Shown here piece by piece: positions 41,024-50,196 of a stretch of 64,000 bases of DNA (positions are counted from its first letter, which is position 1; every line of letters begins with the position of its first letter). Made by a program: the position numbers and the translations under genes. The notes beneath the pieces are model-generated. The model did not search any database, was not told the origin of the DNA, and was given only the letters and a program-made list of their open reading frames with translations. Source of the DNA: QHXM01 sp032160165 (lineage in GTDB: Bacteria; Acidobacteriota; Blastocatellia; Pyrinomonadales; Pyrinomonadaceae); the NCBI GenBank assembly GCA_032160165.1, contig JAVHWA010000042.1, forward strand, positions 1 through 64,000, given 5' to 3'.

Positions 41024-44000
41024 TCAAGAGCCCGGACGAACCAGGCGAAAACCCAATAGGTTGTTCTTCAAAGTCGGCGCGTTCCAGTTGCGGAAGGTGA
41101 GCGGAAGTTTTAGTTCAGAGTCTGCTGAGAACGAAGCCCCGCGCCTGACGATCCAGCTCCTGTTATCCGGCTTCACCTCCTGCGTGTTGCCACGATAATA
41201 CGATGCTTTTGTCGAGGTCCATTCATAGACGTTGCCTTCCATGTCGAGAACTCCCCACCGCGTCTTATCTTTTGGAAACGACCCGGGAGGCTTGGGAACA
41301 ATAACGCGCGGATCCAGGACCCCGGCCCCATCTTTGTCCCAGGCATTCCCCCAGGGATACAGATTCCCCTGGTCGCCGCCTCGGGCCGCGTACTCCCATT
41401 CCTCTTCGGTCGGCAGGCGGTAGTTCTCGCGAAGGCGCTTCGACCGCCACTTGGCAAACGCGACCGCATCGTCGTACGAGACATTTACCACCGGAAGCAT
41501 CTCATTTCCGGGAATGGGCGCTCCGCCAGTCCAGTCGCTCGGCGGAAGATGATTAGTCTCGCGCACAAACTCGGCGTACTCAGCATTGACTACTTCCGTC
41601 TTGTCGATTGAGAAAGACTTGACCACAACCAGGTGAGCGGGCGATTCAGCGACGGTCCCATCATCGCGTCCCATTTCGATGGTACCGCCGGGAATCGAGA
41701 TCAGCTCCGGCTTGTAGGGCGTCGGATTCGTGTTGGGGGTCGGAGTCGGCGTTTTCGGAGGCGGAGTCGGAGTCTTTACTTCTCCGTTGACGTTGGCAAT
41801 CTGGTCCGACCTGGACCGGAGCATTAGCCAAGCGCCTATGCCTCCCGCGACCAGCACGGTTCCGATTAGCGCCGCGATTAGAGTTGTCGATACGGGCGAT
41901 CGCTTCGGAACAGCGGCAGCCGCAGGATGTCCATAACCCATCGTCGACGGTTCGTGTGGACGGGAATGTTGCGGAACTCCCTCAGGAGGATCCATCGGCT
42001 TCCAATCGGCAGGCGAGACTTCGTCTTTACCCGGAAGCTCTTCGTCGACTGGCTGTGTGATAACTCCCTGCCGTTGCGATTGAGTCGCGTCGAGGTTAAG
42101 TGGAGCCACAGGGTACGAGCCGGTGGTCGCACGGCTGCGAGCAAACTCCTCGTCGCGCGCTTTTTGCTCGAGCGCTCGGCGCTCCCTTTCCTCGGCCTCA
42201 ACCCGTTCACGCTCTGCAAGATGTTCTTCCTCCAGGCGCCGACGCGCAGCCTCTTCCGCGGCCCGTCGTTGTTCGGCTACGACGCGCTCACGAGCTTCTT
42301 GTTCTGAACGAAGTCGAGCGGCTTCTTCCTCCGCTTTTCGCTTTGTCTCCGCCTCCTGCCGTAGTCGTTCCTCCTCCTGAGCTTTCTGGCGGGCGGCTTG
42401 CTCCTCTGCGGCGCGTTGCTGGGCGGCTACTTCCTCCGCCTTCCGCTTCGTCTCGGCTTCCACACGAAGCCGTTCGTCCTCTTCAGCTTTCTCGCGGGCC
42501 GCTTCCTCTTCTTCAGCGCGTAGGCGGGCGGCCGCTTCTTCGGCCTTCCGCTTCGTCTCGGCTTCGAGCCGGAGTCGTTCTTCCTCCTCAGCCTGTCTGC
42601 GTGCAGCGTCCTCTCTCTCTTGTTGTTCTTTGGCAGCGCGTTCAGCCGCCTCCTGCTGGGCCCTCGCTCTTTCCTCGCGCTGCGCTTCCTCTTCTTCTCG
42701 CGCCTGTTGTTCGAGCACCTCGGCCTGCTTGCGCAGCCGTTGAGCTTCCATCGCGGCCTGACTCTGTTCCAGTGGGCGTTCGTCAAATAGAGATCCGGAG
42801 CTGATAGTCCCGGCGTAAGGGTCGCCCAGGCTTTGGTGTCCTATCGAGGGGGCCTGCGGCACGCTCGTATCGTGCAGAGTCTGTAGTCGCGCTTCGACAT
42901 CGCAGATGCCGCCGGTGCATTCCACCTCGCGGCTCCATTCGGCGAAACCATCATGCAGAATCTGTACGCGATGTTTCCCGCGCAGCATCTCGGGCACCAC
43001 CAGCTTGCCGGTGCTATCAGTCGTTCCAACCGAAACATTATTTACGTAGACTCGCGAATTCGGGGGAGTTGAGGTGACCCGCAAAGTGGTCGCGTCTGGC
43101 GGGATTGAAGTTGTACCGTGAGGCGGCATGGTGGCGGCGACCTGTGACCTGCTTCCGCCAAGCGACGTGAGGCTGAGCGACGAAGAGATCGAATCGACCG
43201 CGTCGCGCAGTTCACTAATAAATTCTTCGACCGACGCCTGACGGTTCTCAGCCTCTTTCTCCAGGGTGTGTCGGACTACCGCCTCGATTTGAGGTGGCAC
43301 TTCGATGCCCAGCGAAGCAAAAGTCGGAGGAGCAGCAGTCAAGTGCTTCTTCATGATCGAAGGAATACTCGTCCCTTTGAATGGGACCTCGCCTCCGAGC
43401 ATTTGATAAAGAATGACGCCGAGCGAATAAATGTCAGCGCGCGCGTCCGGCTCTTCGTCTCCCCATTGCTCAGGCGCCATGTAGAAAGGAGACCCCATCA
43501 GTCCACTGGTCTTCGCCTGAACAAAGGAACCTAACAGCTCGCCGGATTTTATCTTCGCCAGACCGAAGTCGAGTACCTTGACGGCTTCTGAGACAGGAAG
43601 GCCTTCCTGAAACATGATATTCAGTGGTTTCAGGTCACGATGCACAATTCCCTGGCGGTGAGCGGCCGCCACACCCGACCCGACGGCAGCGATGATCTCC
43701 AGTGCGCGACCTGGGGGCAAAGCTCCCTCTTCGAGAAGTATGTCGTGCAGGGACTGCCCGCTGACGTATTCCATCACCAGGAAGGGCATCGTCCCGCGGA
43801 CGACTCCAAAGTCAGTCACGGCGATGATGTTTTGATGTTTGATGGCGGCGGCGGCCAGAGCTTCCTGACGGAAACGTGTGACCAGCATCGGGTCGTTGCC
43901 GACCAGATCGGGAAGAATGACTTTGATTGCGTGAGCGGTTTTGAGAAAGATATGTCGAGCCTGATAGACAACGCCCATCCCGCCATGTCCCAATCGCTTG

Positions 44001-44125
44001 TCCAGCTGATATCGACCGTCGAGGATAGGCTCGCCCGCGATCGATTGGGTAGTGGCGTCGCCGTCATCGGGGCAATGGTTGACGTGGTCAGGATAACAGC
44101 GCCGACAAACTGGGCATTCTTTCAT
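41024..44125 (-). CDS. Receptor Ser/Thr kinase with PEGA, coiled coil and C-terminal FGE-like domain
   Basis: 1033 residues. A short Cys-rich N-terminus (CPVC, HCPDDG) precedes the kinase (about 38-310) with GHGGMGVVYQAR, Lys68, HRDLKP with Asp164 and DFG with Asp186. A PEGA-type domain (about 345-415, TSTPPNSRVYVNNVSVG) is followed by a long charged coiled coil (about 445-665) built from near-identical units of about 34 residues containing EAETKRKAEE. One membrane helix (LIAALIGTVLVAGGIGAWLML) leads to a formylglycine-generating-enzyme/sulfatase-modifying-factor-like domain (about 800-1033): ISIPGGTIEMGRDDG, RLPTEEEWEYAARGG, DMEGNVYEWT, LGFRLVRPGS. This fold often binds ligands without catalysis in bacterial kinases, and I see no proof of FGE activity. 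Confidence 0.92.
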   Translation of the reverse strand: MKECPVCRRCYPDHVNHCPDDGDATTQSIAGEPILDGRYQLDKRLGHGGMGVVYQARHIFLKTAHAIKVILPDLVGNDPMLVTRFRQEALAAAAIKHQNIIAVTDFGVVRGTMPFLVMEYVSGQSLHDILLEEGALPPGRALEIIAAVGSGVAAAHRQGIVHRDLKPLNIMFQEGLPVSEAVKVLDFGLAKIKSGELLGSFVQAKTSGLMGSPFYMAPEQWGDEEPDARADIYSLGVILYQMLGGEVPFKGTSIPSIMKKHLTAAPPTFASLGIEVPPQIEAVVRHTLEKEAENRQASVEEFISELRDAVDSISSSLSLTSLGGSRSQVAATMPPHGTTSIPPDATTLRVTSTPPNSRVYVNNVSVGTTDSTGKLVVPEMLRGKHRVQILHDGFAEWSREVECTGGICDVEARLQTLHDTSVPQAPSIGHQSLGDPYAGTISSGSLFDERPLEQSQAAMEAQRLRKQAEVLEQQAREEEEAQREERARAQQEAAERAAKEQQEREDAARRQAEEEERLRLEAETKRKAEEAAARLRAEEEEAAREKAEEDERLRVEAETKRKAEEVAAQQRAAEEQAARQKAQEEERLRQEAETKRKAEEEAARLRSEQEARERVVAEQRRAAEEAARRRLEEEHLAERERVEAEERERRALEQKARDEEFARSRATTGSYPVAPLNLDATQSQRQGVITQPVDEELPGKDEVSPADWKPMDPPEGVPQHSRPHEPSTMGYGHPAAAAVPKRSPVSTTLIAALIGTVLVAGGIGAWLMLRSRSDQIANVNGEVKTPTPPPKTPTPTPNTNPTPYKPELISIPGGTIEMGRDDGTVAESPAHLVVVKSFSIDKTEVVNAEYAEFVRETNHLPPSDWTGGAPIPGNEMLPVVNVSYDDAVAFAKWRSKRLRENYRLPTEEEWEYAARGGDQGNLYPWGNAWDKDGAGVLDPRVIVPKPPGSFPKDKTRWGVLDMEGNVYEWTSTKASYYRGNTQEVKPDNRSWIVRRGASFSADSELKLPLTFRNWNAPTLKNNLLGFRLVRPGS

Positions 44126-44745
44126 CTGTTGGCTCGATCCAAGGGTTGCCGTCTCCGGACGCGAAGGAGCGTCTCCGGCTGGACCTATCTCGCTAACTTC
44201 GTTGGCAGGAGAGTCGTTCCTTGTATCGGGGAGACTCGTCTGACGCGACTCGTTTACGGCACAATCGGGTTCGAAAAGCCGCTGGACAACAAATTGAGAA
44301 GTTGACTTTAGCCGCGCTCAAAGATTTTAGCTACTCCCCGTCTGGCAGGCAAGTGATAATAACTGGCAATAGTGTCCTAAAGATATGTTGCGAGAGGTTG
44401 AGTGCTTGTTCATGGTACGAATCAGTACAAACGGAAAGTCGGTGACCGTTCCGAAGGCTTAGCGTTTTGCTGCATTGGTTCAACGAGCTTGCGGTACGGG
44501 CGAGCGCGTGCCGCATCAGAGGATGGGTTACCGTGCGAAGTGGCTCGTGTAAGCGAATGACCACGCGGTTTCGCGAGGCAAGTCTGTATTCCGCTGCGTT
44601 GAGTGAGCGGCGCGCGAAGCGGCCCAGACCCACCTGCGGTTAGCGGGCGGGTTGCCGTGCGACGTGGTTCGCGTTAGCGGAAGCCGCAATAGTGCCCCGC
44701 TGGGTTCCGCCCGCTGACGCAGGCGGTTCTGACCCGGGCGGCGTT
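44126..44745. other. Long intergenic region before the MerR-like gene
   Basis: About 620 nt between divergent genes. No reading frame is convincing; a 100-codon minus frame (44331-44633) lacks protein-like features. The right half holds the repeat described at 44525-44742; the left half shows nothing I can name. Confidence 0.5.
44525..44742. repeat. GC-rich repeat with direct and inverted copies
   Basis: A block of about 33 nt beginning GGGTT(A/G)CCGTGCGA occurs at 44525 and again 124 nt later at 44649. In addition 44619-44656 and 44701-44742 are imperfect inverted repeats sharing CCGCCCGCT and CGCAGG blocks, so the right part can form a hairpin. It looks like a dispersed intergenic repeat rather than a gene. 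Confidence 0.55.
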
Positions 44746-44774
44746 TTGACAACAGGTATTGTGAAGATTATATT
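44746..44774 (+). promoter_or_regulatory. Consensus sigma70 promoter of the MerR-like gene, leaderless
   Basis: TTGACA (44746-44751) and TATATT (44769-44774) have the ideal 17-nt spacing. Position +7 after the -10 element is base 44781, the A of the ATG, so the transcript should start at or next to the start codon. No ribosome binding site fits in the 6 nt between them, consistent with a leaderless mRNA. Confidence 0.8.
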
Positions 44775-44780
44775 CCGGCC

Positions 44781-45458
44781 ATGATTGAGCTTGCGACGTT
44801 TCGAGGAAAAGAGCTGCGAGGTGTTGAAGAGTTGACCTCCGCCGCGTCACTGCTGGTCGAGCAATACACCCACGAACCGGCGCGCGGAAATGTGAGGGTT
44901 GGGATCACTCAGCGAATCGTACGTCATTATCTGAGCGAAGGTCTGCTGGGCACGCCATCCGGCCACGCCGGGGCTTCAATACTTTTCAATTACGGAAACT
45001 TGCTTCGACTTCTCGCGGTGAAGAAGCTACTGGCTGATCACTGGTCGATCATAAAGATCAGAGAGTTCATGGCTGCCCTGGATATCACGGCACTTGAACA
45101 GCTCGTCACCACGGCCCTCAATTGGCCGACCCGATCGCCTAGACAAAGGTCGGACAGCTTAAAGAGTCCTGAGAACTCGATCAGTTATCGAGCTACACAG
45201 CGACTCTCACCCAGCAAGACGGAACTCGAAACATCTTCACCATCGATGTCATTGGCAACGCCGCCGCTGGCATCTCTCGCCATGGACTCGGCGAAACGCG
45301 CCGAACGCACATCCGCCGAATGGATCGAGCTCGTTCCCGGCCTCGAGATCAAGATACGCCGAAGCTTTCGCCAACCTCCGAACGAGAGAGATCGCGAGCG
45401 CCTGGTCTCAAAATTTTGGTCGGTAGTCGATCGGAAGGCGCCGCTCAAAAACGAATAG
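44781..45458 (+). CDS. MerR-like HTH transcriptional regulator
   Basis: 225 residues. Residues about 40-100 form a MerR-type winged helix: GITQRIVRHYLSEGLLGTPSG, FNYGNLLRLLAVKKLLADHWSIIKIREFM. The long N-terminal segment and the C-terminal half (Ser/Pro-rich linker, then TSAEWIELVPGLEIKIRRSFRQPPNERDRERLVSKFWSVV) are not classical metal or drug sensing domains; there is no Cys pair, so metal sensing is unlikely. The gene is divergent from the kinase-FGE gene and could regulate it. Its promoter has 17-nt spacing, not the stretched 19-20 nt of MerR-activated promoters. The target and ligand are unknown. Confidence 0.8.
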   Translation: MIELATFRGKELRGVEELTSAASLLVEQYTHEPARGNVRVGITQRIVRHYLSEGLLGTPSGHAGASILFNYGNLLRLLAVKKLLADHWSIIKIREFMAALDITALEQLVTTALNWPTRSPRQRSDSLKSPENSISYRATQRLSPSKTELETSSPSMSLATPPLASLAMDSAKRAERTSAEWIELVPGLEIKIRRSFRQPPNERDRERLVSKFWSVVDRKAPLKNE

Positions 45459-45465
45459 CGCTAAG

Positions 45466-45641
45466 AGAGTCCAAAGTCCAAGGTCCAAAGTCCAAGGTTG
45501 GTTTCGGGTTTCGGGTTCCGAGTTTCGGGTTTCGGGTTTCGGATTTCAGGTGAAAGGTTCGACGGTTCTGCATTTTTGGCAGCCTCGAAACTTCTAACTC
45601 GGAACCCGAAACCGACTTTGGACTTTGGACTTTGGACTGTT
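45466..45641. repeat. Nested palindrome of iterated heptamers (element C)
   Basis: The outer word GTCCAAA (7 nt) repeats at 45468-45497 and returns inverted as GGACTTT at 45615-45638. The inner word GTTTCGG (7 nt) repeats about seven times at 45500-45550 and returns as CCGAAAC-type units at 45583-45613. The element fills the spacer between the convergent MerR-like and phosphodiesterase genes. Confidence 0.78.
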
Positions 45642-45650
45642 CATGCCATC

Positions 45651-47063
45651 TTAATTAAGCGAGATAGATCGACCCTGCGCGTCGCGCAGCTTCAGCCCGA
45701 GGATGCGGGCCATGGTGGGCCCTTCGTCAATCAGTCGTATGGTGCCGAGGTCGCCGCGCCTTCCAACTCCGGCGCCGGACGCGATGAATGAAGTGTAGTA
45801 GCGATTTGGAAGAAAGCCGTGCTGCCCCTTTAGCTTTGCCGTAGTGATCGGATCGCCAACAAACCCCGCGCTGAAGTAATGATTATCTGATGCCTCGAGG
45901 ATGAACGCGACATTCGGGTTTGTCCCCAGTCGCTCAACCTCTTTCGGTTCCAGTATCCGGAAGGCCCCACGTCCTTCGTCATTCGCAAAGCCCTTCAATG
46001 CAGCCAGAGCCTTGTTGTAAGCAACTCGGTCCGCTGGATTATGCAGCATGATTGCGCACGAGCCGGCGGAGATGTAAGGAGCCGCACGCCAACCCGTCAC
46101 GGTAACGCGGTCGCGTCCCTGCGAATCTTTGTCCTGGCGTAGATCCAACAGCCCCGCGCGCGCGAGGACGACGCCAGGATGAATTCGTTTAGAGACGGGC
46201 ATGAAGCCGTGATCGCTGACGATGAAGACCGCCGTTTCTGAGAGTGTGCCTGCACGCTCGGCGGCAGCCAGAATTCGCGCGACATAACCGTCCGCCTTTT
46301 CGAGTATCGCGAACACCTCGGGAGTGAACGGACCAAAGTCGTGCTCAAAGTGGTCGAGGTCGAACAGGTGAACTAAGACCAGGCCGGGCTTCTTCTCGGC
46401 GATTACATATTCGGCGAACCGCGTGCGCAGGTCGTCGCCCTCATCTTTGTTCTGGTGTCGATAGAGTTCAGGATCTCGCCGCTCCAGTTCTTCGACAAAT
46501 CCCGAAGGCCGCGCATTTGCCTTGATCATCGCGAGACTTTCTTCGCGAGTTCCACCGATCTTGAAGATCTCGGGAAAATTGTAGTCGCCTGCGCCCGCGC
46601 TCACCGGCCATGAGATCATCGCGGTGGTGAATTTAGCTTTCGCGGCAGCGTCCCATATCGTTTCCACACGAATGTCCCGCGCAAACCAGTACCAATCGCC
46701 GGTCTGTGTTTTGTCGGGTTCTTCAAAGACCTCGTTCCCGTAGATTCCGTGCCTTCGCGGCGTGGCACCGGTGACGATCGAAGTGTGCGACGGGTAAGTA
46801 ATCGAAGGATAGACTCCGACGACCTGCGCCGTCGCACCCTCGTTCATCAACCGGCGCAGTGTGGGAATCTTCAAACCATACTCGTCCCGTTTCTGCAGGT
46901 AACGGAAGTCCAGGCCGTCGAGCGAGATGATGATGGCGCGCTTTGCTCGCGCCGAGTCGCGATGAGGCTCGGCCGCTGAGAATGCAAAGCCTGCGATCAG
47001 CGAAACCAGTAGAAGTGCCGCGGAACGAGATCGATGGAAGCCTGTTCTCTTGTGATGGATCAT
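45651..47063 (-). CDS. Secreted alkaline-phosphatase-superfamily phosphodiesterase (NPP type)
   Basis: The ATG at 47063 has GGAGG 8 nt upstream; a longer frame reaches back to the leuS stop but lacks support. About 470 residues with a signal peptide (SAALLLVSLIAGFAFSAAE). The ectonucleotide pyrophosphatase/phosphodiesterase core is clear: IIISLDGLD (metal Asp), YPSITYPSHTSIVTGATPRRHGIYGN (Thr nucleophile region), LVHLFDLDHFEHDFGP (metal Asp and His) and VFIVSDHGFMP (metal Asp-His). This family hydrolyses phosphodiesters or phosphomonoesters with two zinc ions outside the cytoplasm. The substrate is unknown. It follows leuS by 43 nt on the same strand. Confidence 0.9.
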   Translation of the reverse strand: MIHHKRTGFHRSRSAALLLVSLIAGFAFSAAEPHRDSARAKRAIIISLDGLDFRYLQKRDEYGLKIPTLRRLMNEGATAQVVGVYPSITYPSHTSIVTGATPRRHGIYGNEVFEEPDKTQTGDWYWFARDIRVETIWDAAAKAKFTTAMISWPVSAGAGDYNFPEIFKIGGTREESLAMIKANARPSGFVEELERRDPELYRHQNKDEGDDLRTRFAEYVIAEKKPGLVLVHLFDLDHFEHDFGPFTPEVFAILEKADGYVARILAAAERAGTLSETAVFIVSDHGFMPVSKRIHPGVVLARAGLLDLRQDKDSQGRDRVTVTGWRAAPYISAGSCAIMLHNPADRVAYNKALAALKGFANDEGRGAFRILEPKEVERLGTNPNVAFILEASDNHYFSAGFVGDPITTAKLKGQHGFLPNRYYTSFIASGAGVGRRGDLGTIRLIDEGPTMARILGLKLRDAQGRSISLN

Positions 47064-47106
47064 GATCGGCCTCCGCGTAGCGCGGCGCCTGGAGCGCGCC
47101 ATTAGC

Positions 47107-49746
47107 TTATCGAACAACTATGTTGACGAGGCGTTGCGGTACCACGATAACCTTGACGATCTCGCGACCGCCTGTAAAACCCAGGACCTTCTCATCCGCT
47201 AGCGCGGTCGCGCGCAACTCCTCCTCCGAGGTGTCAGGCGTTGCACGAATACGCGAACGTAGTTTGCCATTGATCTGGACCGGAATCTCCAACTCTTCCT
47301 TGCGCGCAAGTTCTTCATCGACCGTGGGCCAACGAGGGCCGTCGCTTAATATCCCGCCTTCGTGACCCAACTCCTGCCACATCTCTTCGGCAAAGTGCGG
47401 AGCGAACGGCGCGAGCATGATGACAAGAGCTTCCAGCGCCTCGCGCGCCGCGAACATCTCGGCATCAGAAGCGGTTTGCGGCTCTGCCTTAAAATCGCCC
47501 AGCGCGTTCGAAAGCTCCATCAGCGCTGCGACGCTGGTGTTGAAGTGAAAGTCCTCAAAGTCTTCTGTGATTCGCGCAATCGTCTGGTGCGTTTTGCGGC
47601 GCAGAGCTCGAGTCTCTGTCGTGAATTCTTCTGCCGCACGCTCGCTCGATTTTTGCGGCCCCTCTGATAGCGGCTTCTGCCATCTCCAGACCATTCCGTA
47701 GACGCGGCGCAGGAAACGCACCGCTCCCTCGATTCCCGCCTCCTGCCAGCGCAGGTCGTTATCGAGTGGGGCAGCGAACAATATGAACAGGCGAACGGCG
47801 TCCGCTCCGTATGCACTGATCATATCGTCCGGGTCAACGCCATTATTTTTCGACTTCGACATCTTCTCGAAAGGGCCGACCGTCACCGGCTGGCGGTTTT
47901 CGATCAGGCGCGCACTGATGACCCTCCCTTTGTCGTCGCGCTCGACGGTGATGTCCGCAGGATTGAAGTAAACTTTCTGCTCGCCGTCCTCCAAATAGAA
48001 GGTCTCAGCCACTACCATTCCCTGCGTCAATAGTCTTTTGATCGGCTCGTCGATCTCAACCAGTCCGATATCGCGCATGAACTTCGTCCAGAAGCGGGTA
48101 TACAGCAGGTGCATGACCGCATGCTCAACTCCGCCGATGTATTGAGACACCGGTGTCCAGTACGCCACGACGTTCGGGTCGAATGGCATCTCCTCGTTTC
48201 GTGGATCGCAATATCGGAAGAAGTACCATGATGAATCAACGAACGTATCCATTGTGTCCGTCTCGCGGCGAGCAGTCCCGCCGCAGTTCGGACAGATGGT
48301 GTTAACGAAGTCGGCAACCCCTGCCAACGGCGACTCGCCGGTGCCGGTAAAGTTCGCATGCTCCGGCAGCTTGACTGGCAAATCGGCTTCCGGCACCGGG
48401 ACCACGCCACACTTCTCGCAATAGATAATAGGAACCGGTGCACCCCAGAATCGTTGGCGGGAGATGCCCCAATCACGCAGCTTGTAGGTGACCGAAGCGC
48501 GACCGAATCCCTGCGCCTCTGCGTAATCGCTCATGCGCAGATTCGCTTCCTTGGCAGGCAGTCCGCTCCATTCAGCAGTGTTGACAGTCGTAGTCCACGA
48601 CTCATCGGCCGCTTCCAGCGCTTCCGGCGGAATCTCTCGTCCGTCCTCAGTTAGTTTGATCTGTCTGAAACGCAGGTCGTACTTGCGCGAAAACTCAAAG
48701 TCCCTCTGGTCGCCGGAAGGAACCGACATTACTGCTCCGGTGCCGTATTCGATCAGCACAAAGTTCGCTACCCAAATGGGCACGCGCTCGCCGCTAAAGG
48801 GATTGATCGCCCAGCCTCCAGTGAAGATCCCTTGCTTCTCAATCTCCTCGGTTACTGGACCGGACGGTTTTTCCTTCTTCAGTTTTTCCGCGAACGCCAA
48901 AACCTCATCGCGCCTGGGAGAGCCTTCGACCATCGCCTCGAGCATCGGATGTTCCGGCGCGATTGATATCGCGTTGACGCCAAAGACCGTGTCGATCCGC
49001 GTGGTAAAGACGGTGATCTTCATCTCGCTGCCTTCGACTGGAAAGTCCACGTGCGCGCCCGCGCTTCGGCCTATCCAGTTGCGCTGCATTGTCAGAACAC
49101 GCTCGGGCCAGCCGTCCTCGATTTCTTTCATTCCATCGAGAAGGCGCTCCGCATAGTCTGTAATGCGCAGGAACCACTGGTTGATACCCTTCTTCTCGAC
49201 CGAAGCTCCGCATCGCCAGCAGACACCACCAGACGACTGCTCATTCGAGAGCACGGTTTCTTCTTTGGGACACCAGTTGACCTCGGACAGTTTTTTATAG
49301 GCCAACCCACGCTCATACATCTTCAGAAAAAACCACTGGTCCCATTTGTAGTACTCAGGTGTATGCGCCGCGATTTCTCGTCTCCAGTCATAGCTCACGC
49401 CGATACGTTTCAATTGCGCCCGCATGTGCTCGATGTTGTCTTCAGTCCACTCTCGCGGATTGATTCCGCGTTTGATTGCGGCCTGCTCGGCGGGCTGTCC
49501 GAAACTGTCCCAACCAAAAGGATGGAGCACGTTGAAGCCCTGCAGGCGTTTGAACCATGCCAGCGCTTCGCCGATTGCGTAGTTGCGCACGTGGCCTATA
49601 TGCAGGTAGCCGGATGGGTAAGGCAGCATCTCCAGACAATAAAAAGGTGTCCTCTGATCGTCGCGATCGGCTTCAAACGCGCCGGTCTCCGCCCAGTGTT
49701 TCTGCCACTTCTCTTCTATTTTTTCGGGGTAATATTTTTCGTCCAT
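47107..49746 (-). CDS. leuS: Leucyl-tRNA synthetase
   Basis: Class I aminoacyl-tRNA synthetase that charges tRNA-Leu. The start MDEKYYPEKIEEKWQKHW at 49746 is preferred over an ATG 13 codons upstream; the usual LeuS N-terminus begins here. HIGH is seen as PYPSGYLHIGHVRNY, KMSKS as FEKMSKSKNNGVDP. The zinc domain has NWCPKEETVLSNEQ and CWRCG, the editing (CP1) domain TVFGVNAISIAPEHP, and the catalytic core PVPIIYCEKCGVVPVP and DTFVDSSWYFFRYCDP. At 879 residues it is full length. The editing domain is present, so mischarged Ile/Met products can be cleared. No T-box leader was found upstream. Confidence 0.98.
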   Translation of the reverse strand: MDEKYYPEKIEEKWQKHWAETGAFEADRDDQRTPFYCLEMLPYPSGYLHIGHVRNYAIGEALAWFKRLQGFNVLHPFGWDSFGQPAEQAAIKRGINPREWTEDNIEHMRAQLKRIGVSYDWRREIAAHTPEYYKWDQWFFLKMYERGLAYKKLSEVNWCPKEETVLSNEQSSGGVCWRCGASVEKKGINQWFLRITDYAERLLDGMKEIEDGWPERVLTMQRNWIGRSAGAHVDFPVEGSEMKITVFTTRIDTVFGVNAISIAPEHPMLEAMVEGSPRRDEVLAFAEKLKKEKPSGPVTEEIEKQGIFTGGWAINPFSGERVPIWVANFVLIEYGTGAVMSVPSGDQRDFEFSRKYDLRFRQIKLTEDGREIPPEALEAADESWTTTVNTAEWSGLPAKEANLRMSDYAEAQGFGRASVTYKLRDWGISRQRFWGAPVPIIYCEKCGVVPVPEADLPVKLPEHANFTGTGESPLAGVADFVNTICPNCGGTARRETDTMDTFVDSSWYFFRYCDPRNEEMPFDPNVVAYWTPVSQYIGGVEHAVMHLLYTRFWTKFMRDIGLVEIDEPIKRLLTQGMVVAETFYLEDGEQKVYFNPADITVERDDKGRVISARLIENRQPVTVGPFEKMSKSKNNGVDPDDMISAYGADAVRLFILFAAPLDNDLRWQEAGIEGAVRFLRRVYGMVWRWQKPLSEGPQKSSERAAEEFTTETRALRRKTHQTIARITEDFEDFHFNTSVAALMELSNALGDFKAEPQTASDAEMFAAREALEALVIMLAPFAPHFAEEMWQELGHEGGILSDGPRWPTVDEELARKEELEIPVQINGKLRSRIRATPDTSEEELRATALADEKVLGFTGGREIVKVIVVPQRLVNIVVR

Positions 49747-49865
49747 TGTTCTCGCGCCTCGCTTGGAATCGTTACACTTAATCATGAACTGATCGAACGC
49801 ACAAAGCCGCGGGAGCTTCGTCGCATTCGATGATCGATGTTAGGGGTTTTGTCGAAAGGTAAGAA

Positions 49866-49920
49866 CGGCCGCTTCAGCCGGCGCGCACGGACTACGAGCG
49901 CGGCGCTGAAAGCGGCACCG
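49866..49920. repeat. GC-rich inverted repeat upstream of leuS
   Basis: Arms 49866-49886 and 49898-49920 pair imperfectly around CCGCTT(T)CAGC-type cores with a short loop. It is palindromic like many dispersed repetitive extragenic elements. It sits in or just upstream of the leuS leader. Confidence 0.5.
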
Positions 49921-50088
49921 TAAGAAGGAGCTTGGTTGGCCTGTGAAAACGTCTTGTCATATGGGAAGTGTCCGCTAAGCTCAGCTACTCAAAGTCGGAA
50001 CATCTTAAAGCATCCTGGGGGAGTTTGTCGAATATTTCCCAGGGCTATAATTGCAGAGGCCGGGACGGCGATCCACGAAACCATCCCA

Positions 50089-50126
50089 AACCACACTAGC
50101 CTATTTTGGTGTAGGCTCGTGTGGTT
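50089..50126 (-). terminator. Strong hairpin, probable terminator of the gene at 50197
   Basis: A 15-bp stem with one mismatch (arms 50089-50103 and 50112-50126) and an 8-nt loop. On the minus strand it lies about 70 nt after the stop of the 50197-51033 gene. No long T-run follows, so a processing or Rho-assisted role is possible. Confidence 0.5.
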
Positions 50127-50196
50127 CCGTAGATCGTCTCCTTCGCTCAGTCAGCAAGCGCACGTCCGTGGAACGAATTCCATCAGGCACTCGGGC

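Larger units (their letters stand above)
49747..50196. other. Intergenic region upstream of leuS
   Basis: About 450 nt. It holds an inverted repeat at 49866-49920 and a 15-bp hairpin at 50089-50126. A plus-strand frame (49936-50265) overlaps the next gene and has no protein-like pattern. No T-box or riboswitch was recognised. Confidence 0.5.

Noticed and set aside
42123..42804. Long plus-strand frames rich in Arg, Ser and Pro
   Set aside because: These are antisense shadows of the Glu/Lys/Arg coiled-coil repeats of the kinase gene.
41024..44125. Diversity-generating retroelement target
   Set aside because: The FGE-like fold fits, but no reverse transcriptase or template repeat is visible in the window.
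44331..44633. Minus-strand ORF of 100 codons in the spacer
   Set aside because: It reads through repetitive DNA and lacks a ribosome binding site.
49747..50196. T-box riboswitch before leuS
   Set aside because: No specifier loop, T-box sequence or antiterminator pattern was found; the hairpins present belong to the neighbour's 3' end or look like repeats.
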